Notes under the pieces: model-generated
The model's database searches: none
What the model saw: only the letters and a program-made list of their open reading frames with translations
What the model was told of the DNA's origin: nothing
Shown: in pieces, positions 47,260-56,939 of the stretch
Numbering within the stretch: position 1 is the first letter of the stretch
How the letters are laid out: each line of letters opens with the position of its first letter
Position numbers and translations under genes: made by a program
NCBI RefSeq assembly: GCF_040932035.1
Contig: NZ_JBFRBB010000002.1
Coordinates: forward strand, 1 to 64,000
Length of the DNA stretch: 64,000 bases
Direction of reading: 5' to 3'
DNA from: Hoeflea_A sp040932035
GTDB lineage: Bacteria; Pseudomonadota; Alphaproteobacteria; Rhizobiales; Rhizobiaceae

Positions 47260-48399
47260 TTACGCGGCGTTACGGGAAAAATCGACAAAGCGCGCGGTAT
47301 GGAAATCGACATCGCCGAACTGGTGATCGATCATAATCAACCGCTTGGCAAAATGGCCGAGTCCGTATTCCCAGGTCATTGCTATCCCGCCATGCATTTG
47401 AATGGCCTCTTCGGCCACCAGACGACCGATGCGGCCGGCAAGCGCTTTGGCGGATGAGATCGCTTTTTCGCGTTCGCTCCGTTCAAGATCCAGTCGGCCA
47501 GCGGCATTGATGGCGGCGGACCTGGCCTGTTCGATCTCGGTCAAAACTGTCGCCATGCGATGCTGGAGCGCCTGAAATTTTCCGATCGGCACGCCGAACT
47601 GTTTTCGCGTGCGCAAATATTCAAGCGTCATGTCCCGGCAGACCTCCATCAGGCCTACGGCTTCCGACACAAGTGCTACATTTGCGCGTGCCGTGGCCGT
47701 CTCGATCGCGGGATAGGCGTTGCCTGATTCGCCAAGCAGGGCCGGGGCCTCCAGCCTGACATTGTTCAGGACCACCTCGGCGGCATGCTGACCGTCGATT
47801 GTCGGGTAGCCCCGGATCTCGACGCCATCTGTCGTACCGGGCACAAGAAAGGCGGAAATGCCATCCTCGTCCCATGTGCCGCCGGACACCCTTGCCGTAA
47901 CGATCAGATAGTCCGCACTGTCGCCGTTTAACACGACTGCCTTGCTGCCATTGAGGACCCAACCGTCGCCATCCTGTTGGGCCGATGTCTCGACATAGGC
48001 AAGATCGTAACGCCCGTTCGGTTCGCCATGGGCAAGGGCAAGCAATGTCTTGCCTGCGATGACGTCCGCAATAATGGCCTTTTGCTCTTCATTGCCGAGT
48101 TGTGCCAGCACGCTGCCACCAAGAACGGCGCTCGCCAGGAACGGCTCGACCACCAGGCCGCGCCCGAGTTCTTCGAACAGAACATTGATGTCGAAACCCG
48201 CGCCGCCAAAACCGCCGTCTTCTTCCGAAAAGAGCGCACCGATCAATCCGAGTTCGGCAAACTGGGCCCAAAGGTCCCGTGAGAAGCCTTCCGTGCTTTC
48301 AGCGGCCCTGTTGCGTTCCTCCAACGGGTAGTTGTCGGCAATAAAGCGGGCGACCATGTCCTTGAGCATGGTCCTGTCTTCCGTGTGATTAAAATCCAT
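47260..48399 (-). CDS. Acyl-CoA dehydrogenase, PimD-like (small partner)
   Basis: 379 aa FAD enzyme with N-terminal helical, beta and C-terminal helical domains. Conserved pieces are ELGLIGALFSEEDGGFGG, RKQFGVPIGKFQALQHRMA and AIQMHGGIAMTWEY. It lies 9 bases after the larger dehydrogenase gene and was probably duplicated from a common ancestor. Pairing of two such subunits is known for pimeloyl-CoA dehydrogenase (PimC/PimD) of Rhodopseudomonas palustris. The substrate here is inferred. Confidence 0.82.
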   Translation of the reverse strand: MDFNHTEDRTMLKDMVARFIADNYPLEERNRAAESTEGFSRDLWAQFAELGLIGALFSEEDGGFGGAGFDINVLFEELGRGLVVEPFLASAVLGGSVLAQLGNEEQKAIIADVIAGKTLLALAHGEPNGRYDLAYVETSAQQDGDGWVLNGSKAVVLNGDSADYLIVTARVSGGTWDEDGISAFLVPGTTDGVEIRGYPTIDGQHAAEVVLNNVRLEAPALLGESGNAYPAIETATARANVALVSEAVGLMEVCRDMTLEYLRTRKQFGVPIGKFQALQHRMATVLTEIEQARSAAINAAGRLDLERSEREKAISSAKALAGRIGRLVAEEAIQMHGGIAMTWEYGLGHFAKRLIMIDHQFGDVDFHTARFVDFSRNAA

Positions 48400-48408
48400 T
48401 TTGCTGCC

Positions 48409-49605
48409 TCACAGTCCCATCATCATTTTGGTGATAATGCCGCGCTGAATCTCATTGGAGCCGCCATAGATGGTGATCTTCCGATTGTTGAAATATTCCT
48501 GCGAGACCGGGGCCGCATAATCGGGCCCGATGGGTTCTTCATTGTAACCCGTATCAAGCGCTTCAGACACGAAGGGCATGGCGTAGGGGCCAAGCGCACG
48601 GCGTGTCAGATCGTTGAGCGCCTGACGGATTTCAGTACCCTTGATTTTCAGCATGGAACTCATCGGGCCGGCATTGGCAACGCTGTCGGGTGACGACAAC
48701 AGCCGCAGATTGGTTGTCGCCATCGCATCGAGTTCCATCTCGATCTGCGCAAGGCGCGAAGAAAAGACCGGATCTTCGATAAGCGGGCGGCCGCGAACCT
48801 TCTGCTCCCTTCCGATATGTTTCAGGTGCGCAAGCGAGACCTTGTTGGCACCAACATTGGCAATGTTGGTGCGCTCGTGCGTGAGGAGATACTTGGCGTA
48901 GGTCCAGCCCTTGTTTTCCTCGCCGACCAGGTTTTCGGCCGGCACCTTCACATCATCGAAAAAGACTTCGTTGACCTCATGGGTGCCTTCAAGAAGGATG
49001 ATCGGCCGCACGGTGATGCCGGGCGTGTCCATGTCGATCAGAAGGAAGGAAATGCCTTCCTGCGGCTTGCCTTCCGTCGAGGTGCGCACGAGGCAGAATA
49101 TCTTGTTGGCGTATTGACCGAGTGTCGTCCAGGTTTTCTGACCATTGACGATGTAATGGTCGCCTTCACGCACGGCCTTCGTCTTGAGCGAGGCGAGATC
49201 CGAACCCGCACCGGGCTCAGAATAGCCCTGGCACCACCAGTCGGAACCGTCCAGGATACGTGGCAGGTAGTAGCGCTTCTGCTCGTCCGATCCGTATTTC
49301 ATCAGCACTGGTGCCAGCATCTTCAGTCCGAAGGGCACGATTCGCGGCGCGCCTGCGGCGCAGGTCTCGTCATCGAATATTTGTTGCTGGATAGCGTTCC
49401 AGCCGGTGCCGCCATATTCAACAGGCCAGGATTCAGCCAGCCAGCCGCGCTTGTTCAGGATAGCGTGCCAGGTGTCCATGTCGTCCTTGGTCAGACGCTT
49501 ACCCGATTTGACCTTGTCGGAGATCGATGCCGGCAGTTCGGATTTCAGAAAATCCCGAACCTCGTCGCGAAAGGCGAGCTCTTCGTCCGTGTAGTTCAGA
49601 TCCAT
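48409..49605 (-). CDS. Acyl-CoA dehydrogenase, PimC-like (large partner)
   Basis: 398 aa. It has the FAD-binding stretch CQGYSEPGAGSDLA, the middle-domain FFDDVKVPAENLVGEENKGW, and the C-terminal YGGSNEIQRGI. It is preceded by thiolase (14-base gap) and followed by the smaller dehydrogenase. The two dehydrogenases are not close copies, which fits a heteromeric enzyme and not a recent duplication. Confidence 0.84.
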   Translation of the reverse strand: MDLNYTDEELAFRDEVRDFLKSELPASISDKVKSGKRLTKDDMDTWHAILNKRGWLAESWPVEYGGTGWNAIQQQIFDDETCAAGAPRIVPFGLKMLAPVLMKYGSDEQKRYYLPRILDGSDWWCQGYSEPGAGSDLASLKTKAVREGDHYIVNGQKTWTTLGQYANKIFCLVRTSTEGKPQEGISFLLIDMDTPGITVRPIILLEGTHEVNEVFFDDVKVPAENLVGEENKGWTYAKYLLTHERTNIANVGANKVSLAHLKHIGREQKVRGRPLIEDPVFSSRLAQIEMELDAMATTNLRLLSSPDSVANAGPMSSMLKIKGTEIRQALNDLTRRALGPYAMPFVSEALDTGYNEEPIGPDYAAPVSQEYFNNRKITIYGGSNEIQRGIITKMMMGL

Positions 49606-49619
49606 GATCTCATCTCGCT

Positions 49620-50801
49620 TCAGTAGATTTCAAACAGGCCGGCAGCACCCTGACCGCCGCCGATGCACATGGTCACGACGACATATTTTACGCCGCGGCG
49701 TTTGCCTTCATACATGACGTGTCCCACCTGCCGGGCACCGGTCATGCCATAGGGGTGACCGATGGAGATGGAGCCGCCGTTTACGTTGAGGATGTCATTG
49801 GGAATGCCCAGCTTGTCGCGGCAATAGAGCACCTGACTTGCAAAGGCTTCATTGAGTTCCCAAAGGCCGATATCGTCCATTGTCAATCCGGCGCGCTCCA
49901 GCAGGCGTGGAACCGCAAAGACCGGCCCGATACCCATTTCATCGGGTTCGCAGCCGGCAACCACAAATCCCCTGAACGCGCCCATCGGGTCGATATTGCG
50001 CTTCTCGGCTTCAGTCGCTTCCATCAGCACGCAGGCCGATGCGCCATCTGACAATTGCGATGCGTTGCCGGCGGTGATGTACTGATCGGGTCCGCGCACC
50101 GGCTCCAACCCCTGGAGACCTTCAAGCGTTGTCGAGGGGCGATTGCACTCGTCGCGCTTAATGGTGACTTCATGCTTTGAAATCTCGCCCGTTTCCTTGT
50201 CCTTGACCGCCATGACGGTCGAAAATGGAGTGATCTCGTCGGAATAGCGGCCGGCTTCCTGCGCCGCTGCCGTTCGCTGCTGGGATGACAGTGCATATTC
50301 ATCCTGCGCCAGACGGCTGATGCCGTAACGGGCCGCAACAATATCGGCCGTGTCGATCATCGGAAGGTAGATCGCTGGCTTGTGCTCAAGGATCCAGGGG
50401 CTCTGCGCCATGTGCGTATTGGCGTTTCCCTGAGCCAGCGTGATCGACTCAAGACCACCCGCCAGCATTGCCGGCGAGCCCTGCTGGGTGATCGCGTGCG
50501 AGGCGAGGGCGACGGCCTGCAGGCCGGATGAGCAGAACCGGTTTACCGTCATGCCGGACGTCGTGACCGGCAGGCCGGAGCGGATGGCAATCTGGCGGGC
50601 AATATTGCCGCCGGTCGCACCCTCTGGAAGGCCACAGCCGATAACCGCGTCCTCAATGAGCTCAGGATCAACACCCGACCGCCGGACCGCTTCGCTGGCG
50701 GCGGCGCCGCCAAATTCGGCGCCATGGGTCATGTTCAAGCCGCCTCGAAAGGCTTTAGTTATGGCGGTGCGAGCGGTCGATACGATTACAGCTTCACGCA
50801 T
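49620..50801 (-). CDS. Acetyl-CoA acyltransferase (thiolase)
   Basis: 393 aa. The nucleophile is the Cys in NRFCSSGLQA, the base His lies in the GHPYGMTGAR motif, and the second Cys is in CIGGGQGAA. NEAFA is also present. It cleaves 3-ketoacyl-CoA in the final beta-oxidation step. It sits between the FadB-like gene (21-base gap) and the dehydrogenase pair. Confidence 0.92.
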   Translation of the reverse strand: MREAVIVSTARTAITKAFRGGLNMTHGAEFGGAAASEAVRRSGVDPELIEDAVIGCGLPEGATGGNIARQIAIRSGLPVTTSGMTVNRFCSSGLQAVALASHAITQQGSPAMLAGGLESITLAQGNANTHMAQSPWILEHKPAIYLPMIDTADIVAARYGISRLAQDEYALSSQQRTAAAQEAGRYSDEITPFSTVMAVKDKETGEISKHEVTIKRDECNRPSTTLEGLQGLEPVRGPDQYITAGNASQLSDGASACVLMEATEAEKRNIDPMGAFRGFVVAGCEPDEMGIGPVFAVPRLLERAGLTMDDIGLWELNEAFASQVLYCRDKLGIPNDILNVNGGSISIGHPYGMTGARQVGHVMYEGKRRGVKYVVVTMCIGGGQGAAGLFEIY

Positions 50802-50822
50802 TTTTCTATGTCCTTGAAAATT

Positions 50823-52943
50823 CTATTTTTTATTCAGGCTGTCGAAGTTTTCGCCACGCTCCACAAGGTCGACAAGCAATTGCGCCGGCTTCCAAAAATC
50901 GGGCGCTTCGCTTTCGAAGCTGCGGATGTCATCGAGAACCTTGTCGAGGCCGATCATGTCCGCATATTTCAGCGGACCGCCGCGCCAACGGGGAAAGCCG
51001 TAGCCATAGAGCATGGTGATATCGACATCGAGCGGTCGAAGCGCGATGCCTTCCTCAACGACGCGGGCACCCTCGTTGATCATGGCGGCCATGTACCGGC
51101 GCATGATTGCATCCCCGTCGAGCGGCTTTGGGTCGATCCCCTTTTCGCTGCGGACCTGGTCGATAATCTCGAGCACTTCCGGGTCTTCCTTGCCGACACG
51201 GCTGCCGTCTTCATAGATGTAGAAGCCGCGGCCGGTTTTCTGACCGTAACGGCCGAGCTCGGTAATGCGGTCCATATAGTCGGCTGCGTAGCGGCCTTTC
51301 CAGCCTTCCTCGCGCTTGCGTTTGCGGTTGGCGTAGCCAATGTCGAGACCGGCCAGGTCACCCATCTGGTTGGGGCCCATCGGATAGCCGAATTTCAATA
51401 CAGCCTTGTCGATGTCGTAGGGGCTCGTTCCGTCTTCCACGAGGAAAGAAGCGAGCGACAGATACCGCTCGAGGATACGGTTGCCGATAAAGCCATCACA
51501 GACGCCGGCGCGCACGCCGACCTTTTTGAGCTTCTTTGCCAGCGCGAAGCCGGTAGCAGTGACATCATCATCTGTCTTGTCCGCAACGACAATTTCAAGA
51601 AGCCGCATCACATGAGCAGGTGAGAAAAAATGCAGCCCAAGCACATCCGCCGGCCGCTCCGTCGCGGAGGCAATTTCATTGATGTTGAGGTAGGACGTGT
51701 TGCTGGCCAGAACTGCGCCTTGTTTGGCGTGCCTGTCGATTTTGCCGAACAGTTCCTTTTTCACGTCCATATTCTCGAACGCGGCCTCGATCACGATATC
51801 CGCATCGCCAATGGATGAGATATCCGCACTGACCGAATACAGGTTGTTGGCAAGATGATCGCGATGCGACTGGTCGAATTTTCCGCGCCTGACACCGTCA
51901 TCGAGAATGCGTTCGACATTCTGCCTACCGCGTGCGGCACCTTTCTCGTCCTGTTCGATCATGGTAACCGGCATGCCGGCAAACAGCATTGAAACCGTGA
52001 TGCCGGATCCCATGGTGCCGCCGCCGATGACGGCAGCGCTGTTGAGCGGGCGTGCCGTGCCGGTCTTCAGCTCCGGAACCTTGCCGACTTCCCGGTCTGC
52101 AAAGAACACATGAATGAGCGCTTCGCGTTGCGGCGAATTCATCAGTTCCACGAACAGTTCGCGTTCACGTTTGACGCCTTCGACAAAAGGCAATTCAGCC
52201 GACGCGATCACGGCTTCAAGACAGAGCTGGGGTGAAAGCTGTCCCTTGGCTTTCTTTTTGACTGTGGCGCGGAGGCTGTCAAACAGTGCAGTGTTGCCCC
52301 GTACCGCTTCGACCTTGTCGTTCTGTTCGCTGGTGCGGCGGACCGGAAGACCTTCATTGAGCACCTTGCGGGCAAATGAAAGGCCGGCCTCCAGCGGATC
52401 GTCTCCTTCGTCGACGGCGTCGATGATACCCAGTTTAAGCGCTTCTGGAGCGGCAACGTGCCGGCCCGATGTGATCATTTCCGCCGCCGCTTCAATGCCG
52501 GCAAGGCGCGGCAGGCGCTGGGTTCCGCCGGCACCTGGCAACAATCCCAGATGAACTTCCGGAAGGCCCACACGGGCGGATTTGAGCGCCACGCGATAAT
52601 GGCAGGAGAGGGCGGTTTCCAGCCCGCCGCCGAGTGCGGTTCCGTGGATTGCACAGACCACCGGCTTGTCCAGGCTTTCGATGAAATTGACCACATCCGG
52701 CAAACCAGGCTCCTGCATCGGTTTGCCGAATTCTTTTATATCCGCGCCGGCTATAAATGTACGGCCCTTGCCGACAAGCACAGCGACCTCCGTTGAGGTG
52801 TCGGCGGCAAAATTTTCCGCAGCCTTCATCAGGCCGTCACGGACGGCGTGGCTGGCGGCATTGACCGGTGGGTTATCGATGGCAATGACGGCAATGGAGC
52901 CGGCATCATCGGACAGGACTTCATAAGAAACAGCTTCGGTCAT
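50823..52943 (-). CDS. Bifunctional enoyl-CoA hydratase/3-hydroxyacyl-CoA dehydrogenase (FadB/PimF-like)
   Basis: 706 aa from ATG 52943; the frame extends 17 codons further upstream without support. The crotonase domain (about 1-190) has FIAGADIKEF and the paired glutamates in ALGGGLE and GLPEVHLGLLPGAGGTQRLPR. The NAD domain (about 285-470) starts AAVIGGGTMGSGI, and two 3HCDH C-terminal domains follow with HFFSPAHVM. The enzyme performs hydration and oxidation in beta-oxidation. It is separated from the upstream binding-protein gene by a strong hairpin. Confidence 0.92.
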   Translation of the reverse strand: MTEAVSYEVLSDDAGSIAVIAIDNPPVNAASHAVRDGLMKAAENFAADTSTEVAVLVGKGRTFIAGADIKEFGKPMQEPGLPDVVNFIESLDKPVVCAIHGTALGGGLETALSCHYRVALKSARVGLPEVHLGLLPGAGGTQRLPRLAGIEAAAEMITSGRHVAAPEALKLGIIDAVDEGDDPLEAGLSFARKVLNEGLPVRRTSEQNDKVEAVRGNTALFDSLRATVKKKAKGQLSPQLCLEAVIASAELPFVEGVKRERELFVELMNSPQREALIHVFFADREVGKVPELKTGTARPLNSAAVIGGGTMGSGITVSMLFAGMPVTMIEQDEKGAARGRQNVERILDDGVRRGKFDQSHRDHLANNLYSVSADISSIGDADIVIEAAFENMDVKKELFGKIDRHAKQGAVLASNTSYLNINEIASATERPADVLGLHFFSPAHVMRLLEIVVADKTDDDVTATGFALAKKLKKVGVRAGVCDGFIGNRILERYLSLASFLVEDGTSPYDIDKAVLKFGYPMGPNQMGDLAGLDIGYANRKRKREEGWKGRYAADYMDRITELGRYGQKTGRGFYIYEDGSRVGKEDPEVLEIIDQVRSEKGIDPKPLDGDAIMRRYMAAMINEGARVVEEGIALRPLDVDITMLYGYGFPRWRGGPLKYADMIGLDKVLDDIRSFESEAPDFWKPAQLLVDLVERGENFDSLNKK

Positions 52944-53000
52944 TTTATTCACCAGACATACATACGGGAGGGGCTTGGGTGTTCGTAGTTTCACTCGGAT

Positions 53001-53027
53001 ATCCGGCGCCCTGTCGGGGCGCCGGAT
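53001..53027 (-). other. 10-bp perfect hairpin between the binding-protein and FadB-like genes
   Basis: atccggcgcc and ggcgccggat pair fully over a 7-base loop, 15 bases after the binding-protein stop. No T-run follows on the minus strand. It probably stabilizes the 3' end of the binding-protein message, giving higher yield of that subunit. Confidence 0.6.
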
Positions 53028-53042
53028 TGCTTTAAATTGGTA

Positions 53043-54206
53043 TTATTTCTCGCCGATGACCTTCCAGTCGCCGCCGTCAATCCTTGAAATGATGATCGCA
53101 TCACCGCCCTGGTGATCTTCGGCGCTGTAATCGACCTTCACACCTGTGATCGGGTCGGTGTATTCAAGACCCTCCATGGCCTTCAGGAAACCTTCCGATG
53201 TCAGGTCCGGACCGGCAGCTTCAAGAGCCAAAACAAGACCTTCGGCTGCGGAACGGCCAAGCAATGCGCCTGTGCCGGGAGCTTCGCCGAATTCAGCCGT
53301 GTAGTCATCAACCCACTTTTTCACGTGCGGGTCATCCATGCGGGTGTTGAGGTCGGGCCAGCCGGCTGCGGCATAAAAGCCTTCCGTCACACCGCCCGGA
53401 ACCTTTGCGACAGCGGTGTGGAAGGCAGCGGACGAACCAATGAAATCGACATCATCCCAGCCGATCTTCTTCGCTGTCGCCAGCGCGGTGATCGTTTGGC
53501 GGATGCCGAGTGCCGTTGCGATCGTATCGCAGCCTTCTTCCTTCAACTTGGTCAGTGATCCGACAAAGTCCTGTTCATCGGGCTTGTGCGTGGTCTCGGC
53601 CTTGTAATCAAGGCCAAGATCGGCTGCAGCATCCTTCGCGCCCTGCTGAATTTCCTTACCGAAATCGGAAGGGATATACATGGCGCAGATGACCTTTGCG
53701 TCATTGTTTTCCTTCAGATAGGTGATGCCGGCGTTCATCTGATCGTAGTAGGACGAGAACCCGACAAACTTGTAAGGCTCCAGTGGTTCGACCATCTGAC
53801 GCGCAGCGCTGAGCGGGCCGATATTGGCAATGCCCTTGCGTTCGAGCAGCGGAAAGCTGGCGATGTTCATCGGCGTGCCAAGCGACAACAGCATGACAAA
53901 CACCTTGTCTGAATTGACCAGCTTGTTGATGTTCTGCATCGCTTTCGGCATCTGATAGGAATGGTCTTCGGCGATGAGTTTCAACTGGCGGCCGTGAACG
54001 CCGCCGGCGGCATTGACCTGGTCAAAATATTGCTTGGCAGCACCAACCGCTGGCGCTCCAAAGGCGGCGAAAATTCCCGACAGGTCGTTGTTTGAGCCGA
54101 TCAGAATTTCCGTATCGCTGACGCCCTGCGTTTCGGCATAGGCCTGTGGCAGCGCGGCCACCGACAATGCCAGTGCAACGGCCATCGATTTAACTGGGTT
54201 TTTCAT
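53043..54206 (-). CDS. Branched-chain-type ABC transporter substrate-binding protein
   Basis: 387 aa. A signal peptide of about 24 residues ends at QAYAE; AAGGAGG precedes the ATG. The mature protein has the type I periplasmic fold, with IGSNNDLSGIFAAFGAPAV and LKLIAEDHSYQMPKAMQN as in LivK/HmgA relatives. Similar proteins bind amino acids, amides, aromatic acids and dicarboxylates, so the ligand is not clear. It is part of the same strand block as the permeases, though separated from them by the acyl-CoA synthetase. Confidence 0.9.
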   Translation of the reverse strand: MKNPVKSMAVALALSVAALPQAYAETQGVSDTEILIGSNNDLSGIFAAFGAPAVGAAKQYFDQVNAAGGVHGRQLKLIAEDHSYQMPKAMQNINKLVNSDKVFVMLLSLGTPMNIASFPLLERKGIANIGPLSAARQMVEPLEPYKFVGFSSYYDQMNAGITYLKENNDAKVICAMYIPSDFGKEIQQGAKDAAADLGLDYKAETTHKPDEQDFVGSLTKLKEEGCDTIATALGIRQTITALATAKKIGWDDVDFIGSSAAFHTAVAKVPGGVTEGFYAAAGWPDLNTRMDDPHVKKWVDDYTAEFGEAPGTGALLGRSAAEGLVLALEAAGPDLTSEGFLKAMEGLEYTDPITGVKVDYSAEDHQGGDAIIISRIDGGDWKVIGEK

Positions 54207-54245
54207 ATTTTACTCCTCCTTGAAAAGCGGATCCCTAAATCTCGT

Positions 54246-56135
54246 CTAGGCATACATCTCGTCTATGAGCGCTTTATGTTTTTTCTCCACAAAGCTGCGC
54301 TTTAGCTTCATGGTGGCGGTCAGTTCGTCATCTTCTGCAGTCAGCAGCACGTCGATAAGGCGGAAGGCCTTGATCTGCTCGACGCGCGCAAACTCCGCGT
54401 TGACCTGCTCGACTACGCTGCCGATAAGTTCCTGAACCTCGGATGTTGCGCAGAGCGAGGCGAAATCACCGAATGGAACTCGCTTGTCCTGGGCAAATTT
54501 TTCGACATTTTCCTGATCGATCATAATCAGGCAGGACAGGTATTTGCGCCTGTCGCCGATGATGACTGCATCGGAGATGTATGGCGAAAACTTCAGTTTG
54601 TTTTCGATTTCGGCTGGCGTGATGTTCTTGCCGCCAGCCGTGATGATGATGTCCTTTAACCGGCCGGTGATGTTGACATAACCGGCGTTGTCGATGTGGC
54701 CGACATCGCCCGTCTTCAGCCATCCGTCCTCGGACATCGTTTCCTTTGTTTTGTCGGGTTTCCTCCAGTAGCCCTCGAAGACATTGCCCGCCTTGTACTG
54801 GATTTCGCCACCGTCTCCTATGCGCACCTTTCCGCCCGGCACCACCTGGCCGACCGTGCCCACCTTGTTCTTTCCGAACATGTTGAGCGAAATGATGCCG
54901 GCGGTCTCACTCATTCCGTAACCTTCGAAGAGATCGATGCCGATGGCCTTGTACCAGCGCAATAAATCTGGAGAGATCGGTGCGGCGCCCGTGGTACCCC
55001 GGCGCAGCCGGTCCATGCCGATCATCCTGCGGATGTTTTTGAGCACTACCGTATCCCAGAAACGATATTGCAGCGCCAGGAACCCCGGGACCGGCTTTCC
55101 CTGCTCCAAGAGGTCGGCCCTTGCCTTGCCCGCGGCAAGCGCCCGTTTATACGCCCAGCGACCGAATGGCGTTGCGTCGCCAACCATGATGGAGATCTTG
55201 GAGTATATTTTCTCCCAGACCCTCGGCACGGCGGTAAAGACGTGCGGGCTTACCTCCTGCACATTGTCGAAAACCGTTTCCGGGCTTTCAGCGAAATTAA
55301 CGGTCGATTTCGATGCAATCGGGGAAAGGACGGAAATGAACCGTTCCAGAATATGACAAAGCGGCAGGAAACAGACCTGCTCATCGGTCTCAATAACGGG
55401 CAGGGTGTGGGCGCCAATAGACAGCGAATACATAATGTTGCTGTTGGAAATCATTGCCCCTTTTGGCTGGCCGGTCGTTCCCGATGTATAAACGAGAATT
55501 GCGATATCGTCCGGCTTCGACTTAGCGACTTCCTCTTCGAATTGTCCCGGGTTCTTTTTGGAGTGAACCCTGCCGATGTCGTAGAGCTCCTCAATGAAGA
55601 TAACCTGGTCGTCGTGATAATCGTGAAGACCCTCCCGGTCGAACACGATCACCTTGGTCAGGCCAGGCATTTGATCTCTTACAGTCAGGTATTTGTCCAA
55701 CTGCTCGTCATTCTCGAGAAAGAGGAAGCGGCTGTCGGAATCGTTGACCAGATAGGCGAGCTGACTTGCTGAATCCGTGGTGTAGACACCCGATGCGATA
55801 CCGCCGACGCATTGAACGGCAAGATCGGTATAGACCCATTCCTTGTTGTCTTCTGAAAGGATTGAAACGACTTCGCCCCGCTTGAGACCCATAGACAAAA
55901 GCCCGTGGGCAATCAGCTTTGCATGTTCGTGAAAGTCATTCCAGGAATAGGAAAGCCAGATGCCGTAGTCTTTTTCACGGTGTGAGGTTCTTTCTCCCAG
56001 CTCCTTGCAGCGTTGCAGGAACAGTTTTGAGAGCGTATCGCATCCATCAAGAAAGTAAGGACCGCTTTCAAGATCTGCGTTCACGCTAACGCCGTCGACC
56101 AGCGTCTGCGGTGGAATGGTTTGCATGGTTCCCAT
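54246..56135 (-). CDS. Long-chain-type acyl-CoA synthetase (AMP-forming)
   Basis: 629 aa, the longer FadD15/Faa-like form. The phosphate-binding loop YTSGTTGQPKG begins at Tyr216. EGYGMSETAG and KTGDVGHIDNAGY are conserved, and ITAGGKNITP marks the hinge. GGGAGG precedes the ATG. It lies in a tight string between the ABC ATPase gene (18-base gap) and the binding protein. Such synthetases often sit with Liv-type transporters, presumably to activate the imported acid. Confidence 0.9.
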   Translation of the reverse strand: MGTMQTIPPQTLVDGVSVNADLESGPYFLDGCDTLSKLFLQRCKELGERTSHREKDYGIWLSYSWNDFHEHAKLIAHGLLSMGLKRGEVVSILSEDNKEWVYTDLAVQCVGGIASGVYTTDSASQLAYLVNDSDSRFLFLENDEQLDKYLTVRDQMPGLTKVIVFDREGLHDYHDDQVIFIEELYDIGRVHSKKNPGQFEEEVAKSKPDDIAILVYTSGTTGQPKGAMISNSNIMYSLSIGAHTLPVIETDEQVCFLPLCHILERFISVLSPIASKSTVNFAESPETVFDNVQEVSPHVFTAVPRVWEKIYSKISIMVGDATPFGRWAYKRALAAGKARADLLEQGKPVPGFLALQYRFWDTVVLKNIRRMIGMDRLRRGTTGAAPISPDLLRWYKAIGIDLFEGYGMSETAGIISLNMFGKNKVGTVGQVVPGGKVRIGDGGEIQYKAGNVFEGYWRKPDKTKETMSEDGWLKTGDVGHIDNAGYVNITGRLKDIIITAGGKNITPAEIENKLKFSPYISDAVIIGDRRKYLSCLIMIDQENVEKFAQDKRVPFGDFASLCATSEVQELIGSVVEQVNAEFARVEQIKAFRLIDVLLTAEDDELTATMKLKRSFVEKKHKALIDEMYA

Positions 56136-56153
56136 GTTGGTCCTCCCTTCGCC

Positions 56154-56939
56154 CTATCGCCAGGTCTTGCGCTGTTTCCAGCGCCTCTGTCCGCGTTGCG
56201 TATCCTGTTGTGCGCCCAGATAAAATTCCTGAATGTCTTTCGATTCCTGCAACTTGTGAGCTTCACCACTCATGACGATACGCCCAAGTTCCATCACATA
56301 GCCATAATGTGCAACATCAAGAGCGACTTTTGCATTTTGCTCGACCAGCATCATCGTGACATTTTGTTCCTGGTTAAGGCGTTTGATGATCGTGAATATC
56401 TCCTTGACCAGCAACGGGCTGAGGCCGAGGCTCGGTTCGTCAAGCAGCATGACGCGCGGCCGTGCCATCAGGCCGCGGCCGATAGCCAGCATTTGCTGCT
56501 GACCGCCGGACAGTGTGCCTGCTTCCTGGGTCCGTCTTTCCTTCAGGATCGGAAAGTAGTCGTAGACAAGCTCCATGTCCGTCGCGATCTGGGCGTGATC
56601 GGAGCGGGTGTAAGCCCCCATCTTGAGGTTTTCCTCAACCGTCAGGATCGGAAAAATTTCACGGCCTTCGGGAACATGGACAACGCCTTTGTGGACGACC
56701 TTGTCCGGTGCCGCACCCTGGATTTCGGACCCGTGCAGGGCCACGGTTCCCTTTTCCGGGTCCATGACCCCCGAGATCGTCTTGAGCAGCGTCGTCTTGC
56801 CGGCACCGTTGGCGCCCAGAACCGTGACGATCTGGCCTTCATTGACTTCGAGGCTAACGCCGCGGATCGCCATGATCGGACCGTAGAAGCTTTCCAGATT
56901 GTCGACTTTGAGAAGGGGAGCGCTGGTATCCTGCTTCAT
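56154..56939 (-). CDS. livF: Branched-chain-type ABC transporter ATP-binding protein LivF
   Basis: 261 aa. Walker A GANGAGKTT, signature LSGGQQQ and Walker B VMLLDEPSLGLSP are in order. The C-terminus runs a little longer than usual and is basic (QRRWKQRKTW). Four bases overlap livG (ATGA). Confidence 0.92.
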   Translation of the reverse strand: MKQDTSAPLLKVDNLESFYGPIMAIRGVSLEVNEGQIVTVLGANGAGKTTLLKTISGVMDPEKGTVALHGSEIQGAAPDKVVHKGVVHVPEGREIFPILTVEENLKMGAYTRSDHAQIATDMELVYDYFPILKERRTQEAGTLSGGQQQMLAIGRGLMARPRVMLLDEPSLGLSPLLVKEIFTIIKRLNQEQNVTMMLVEQNAKVALDVAHYGYVMELGRIVMSGEAHKLQESKDIQEFYLGAQQDTQRGQRRWKQRKTWR

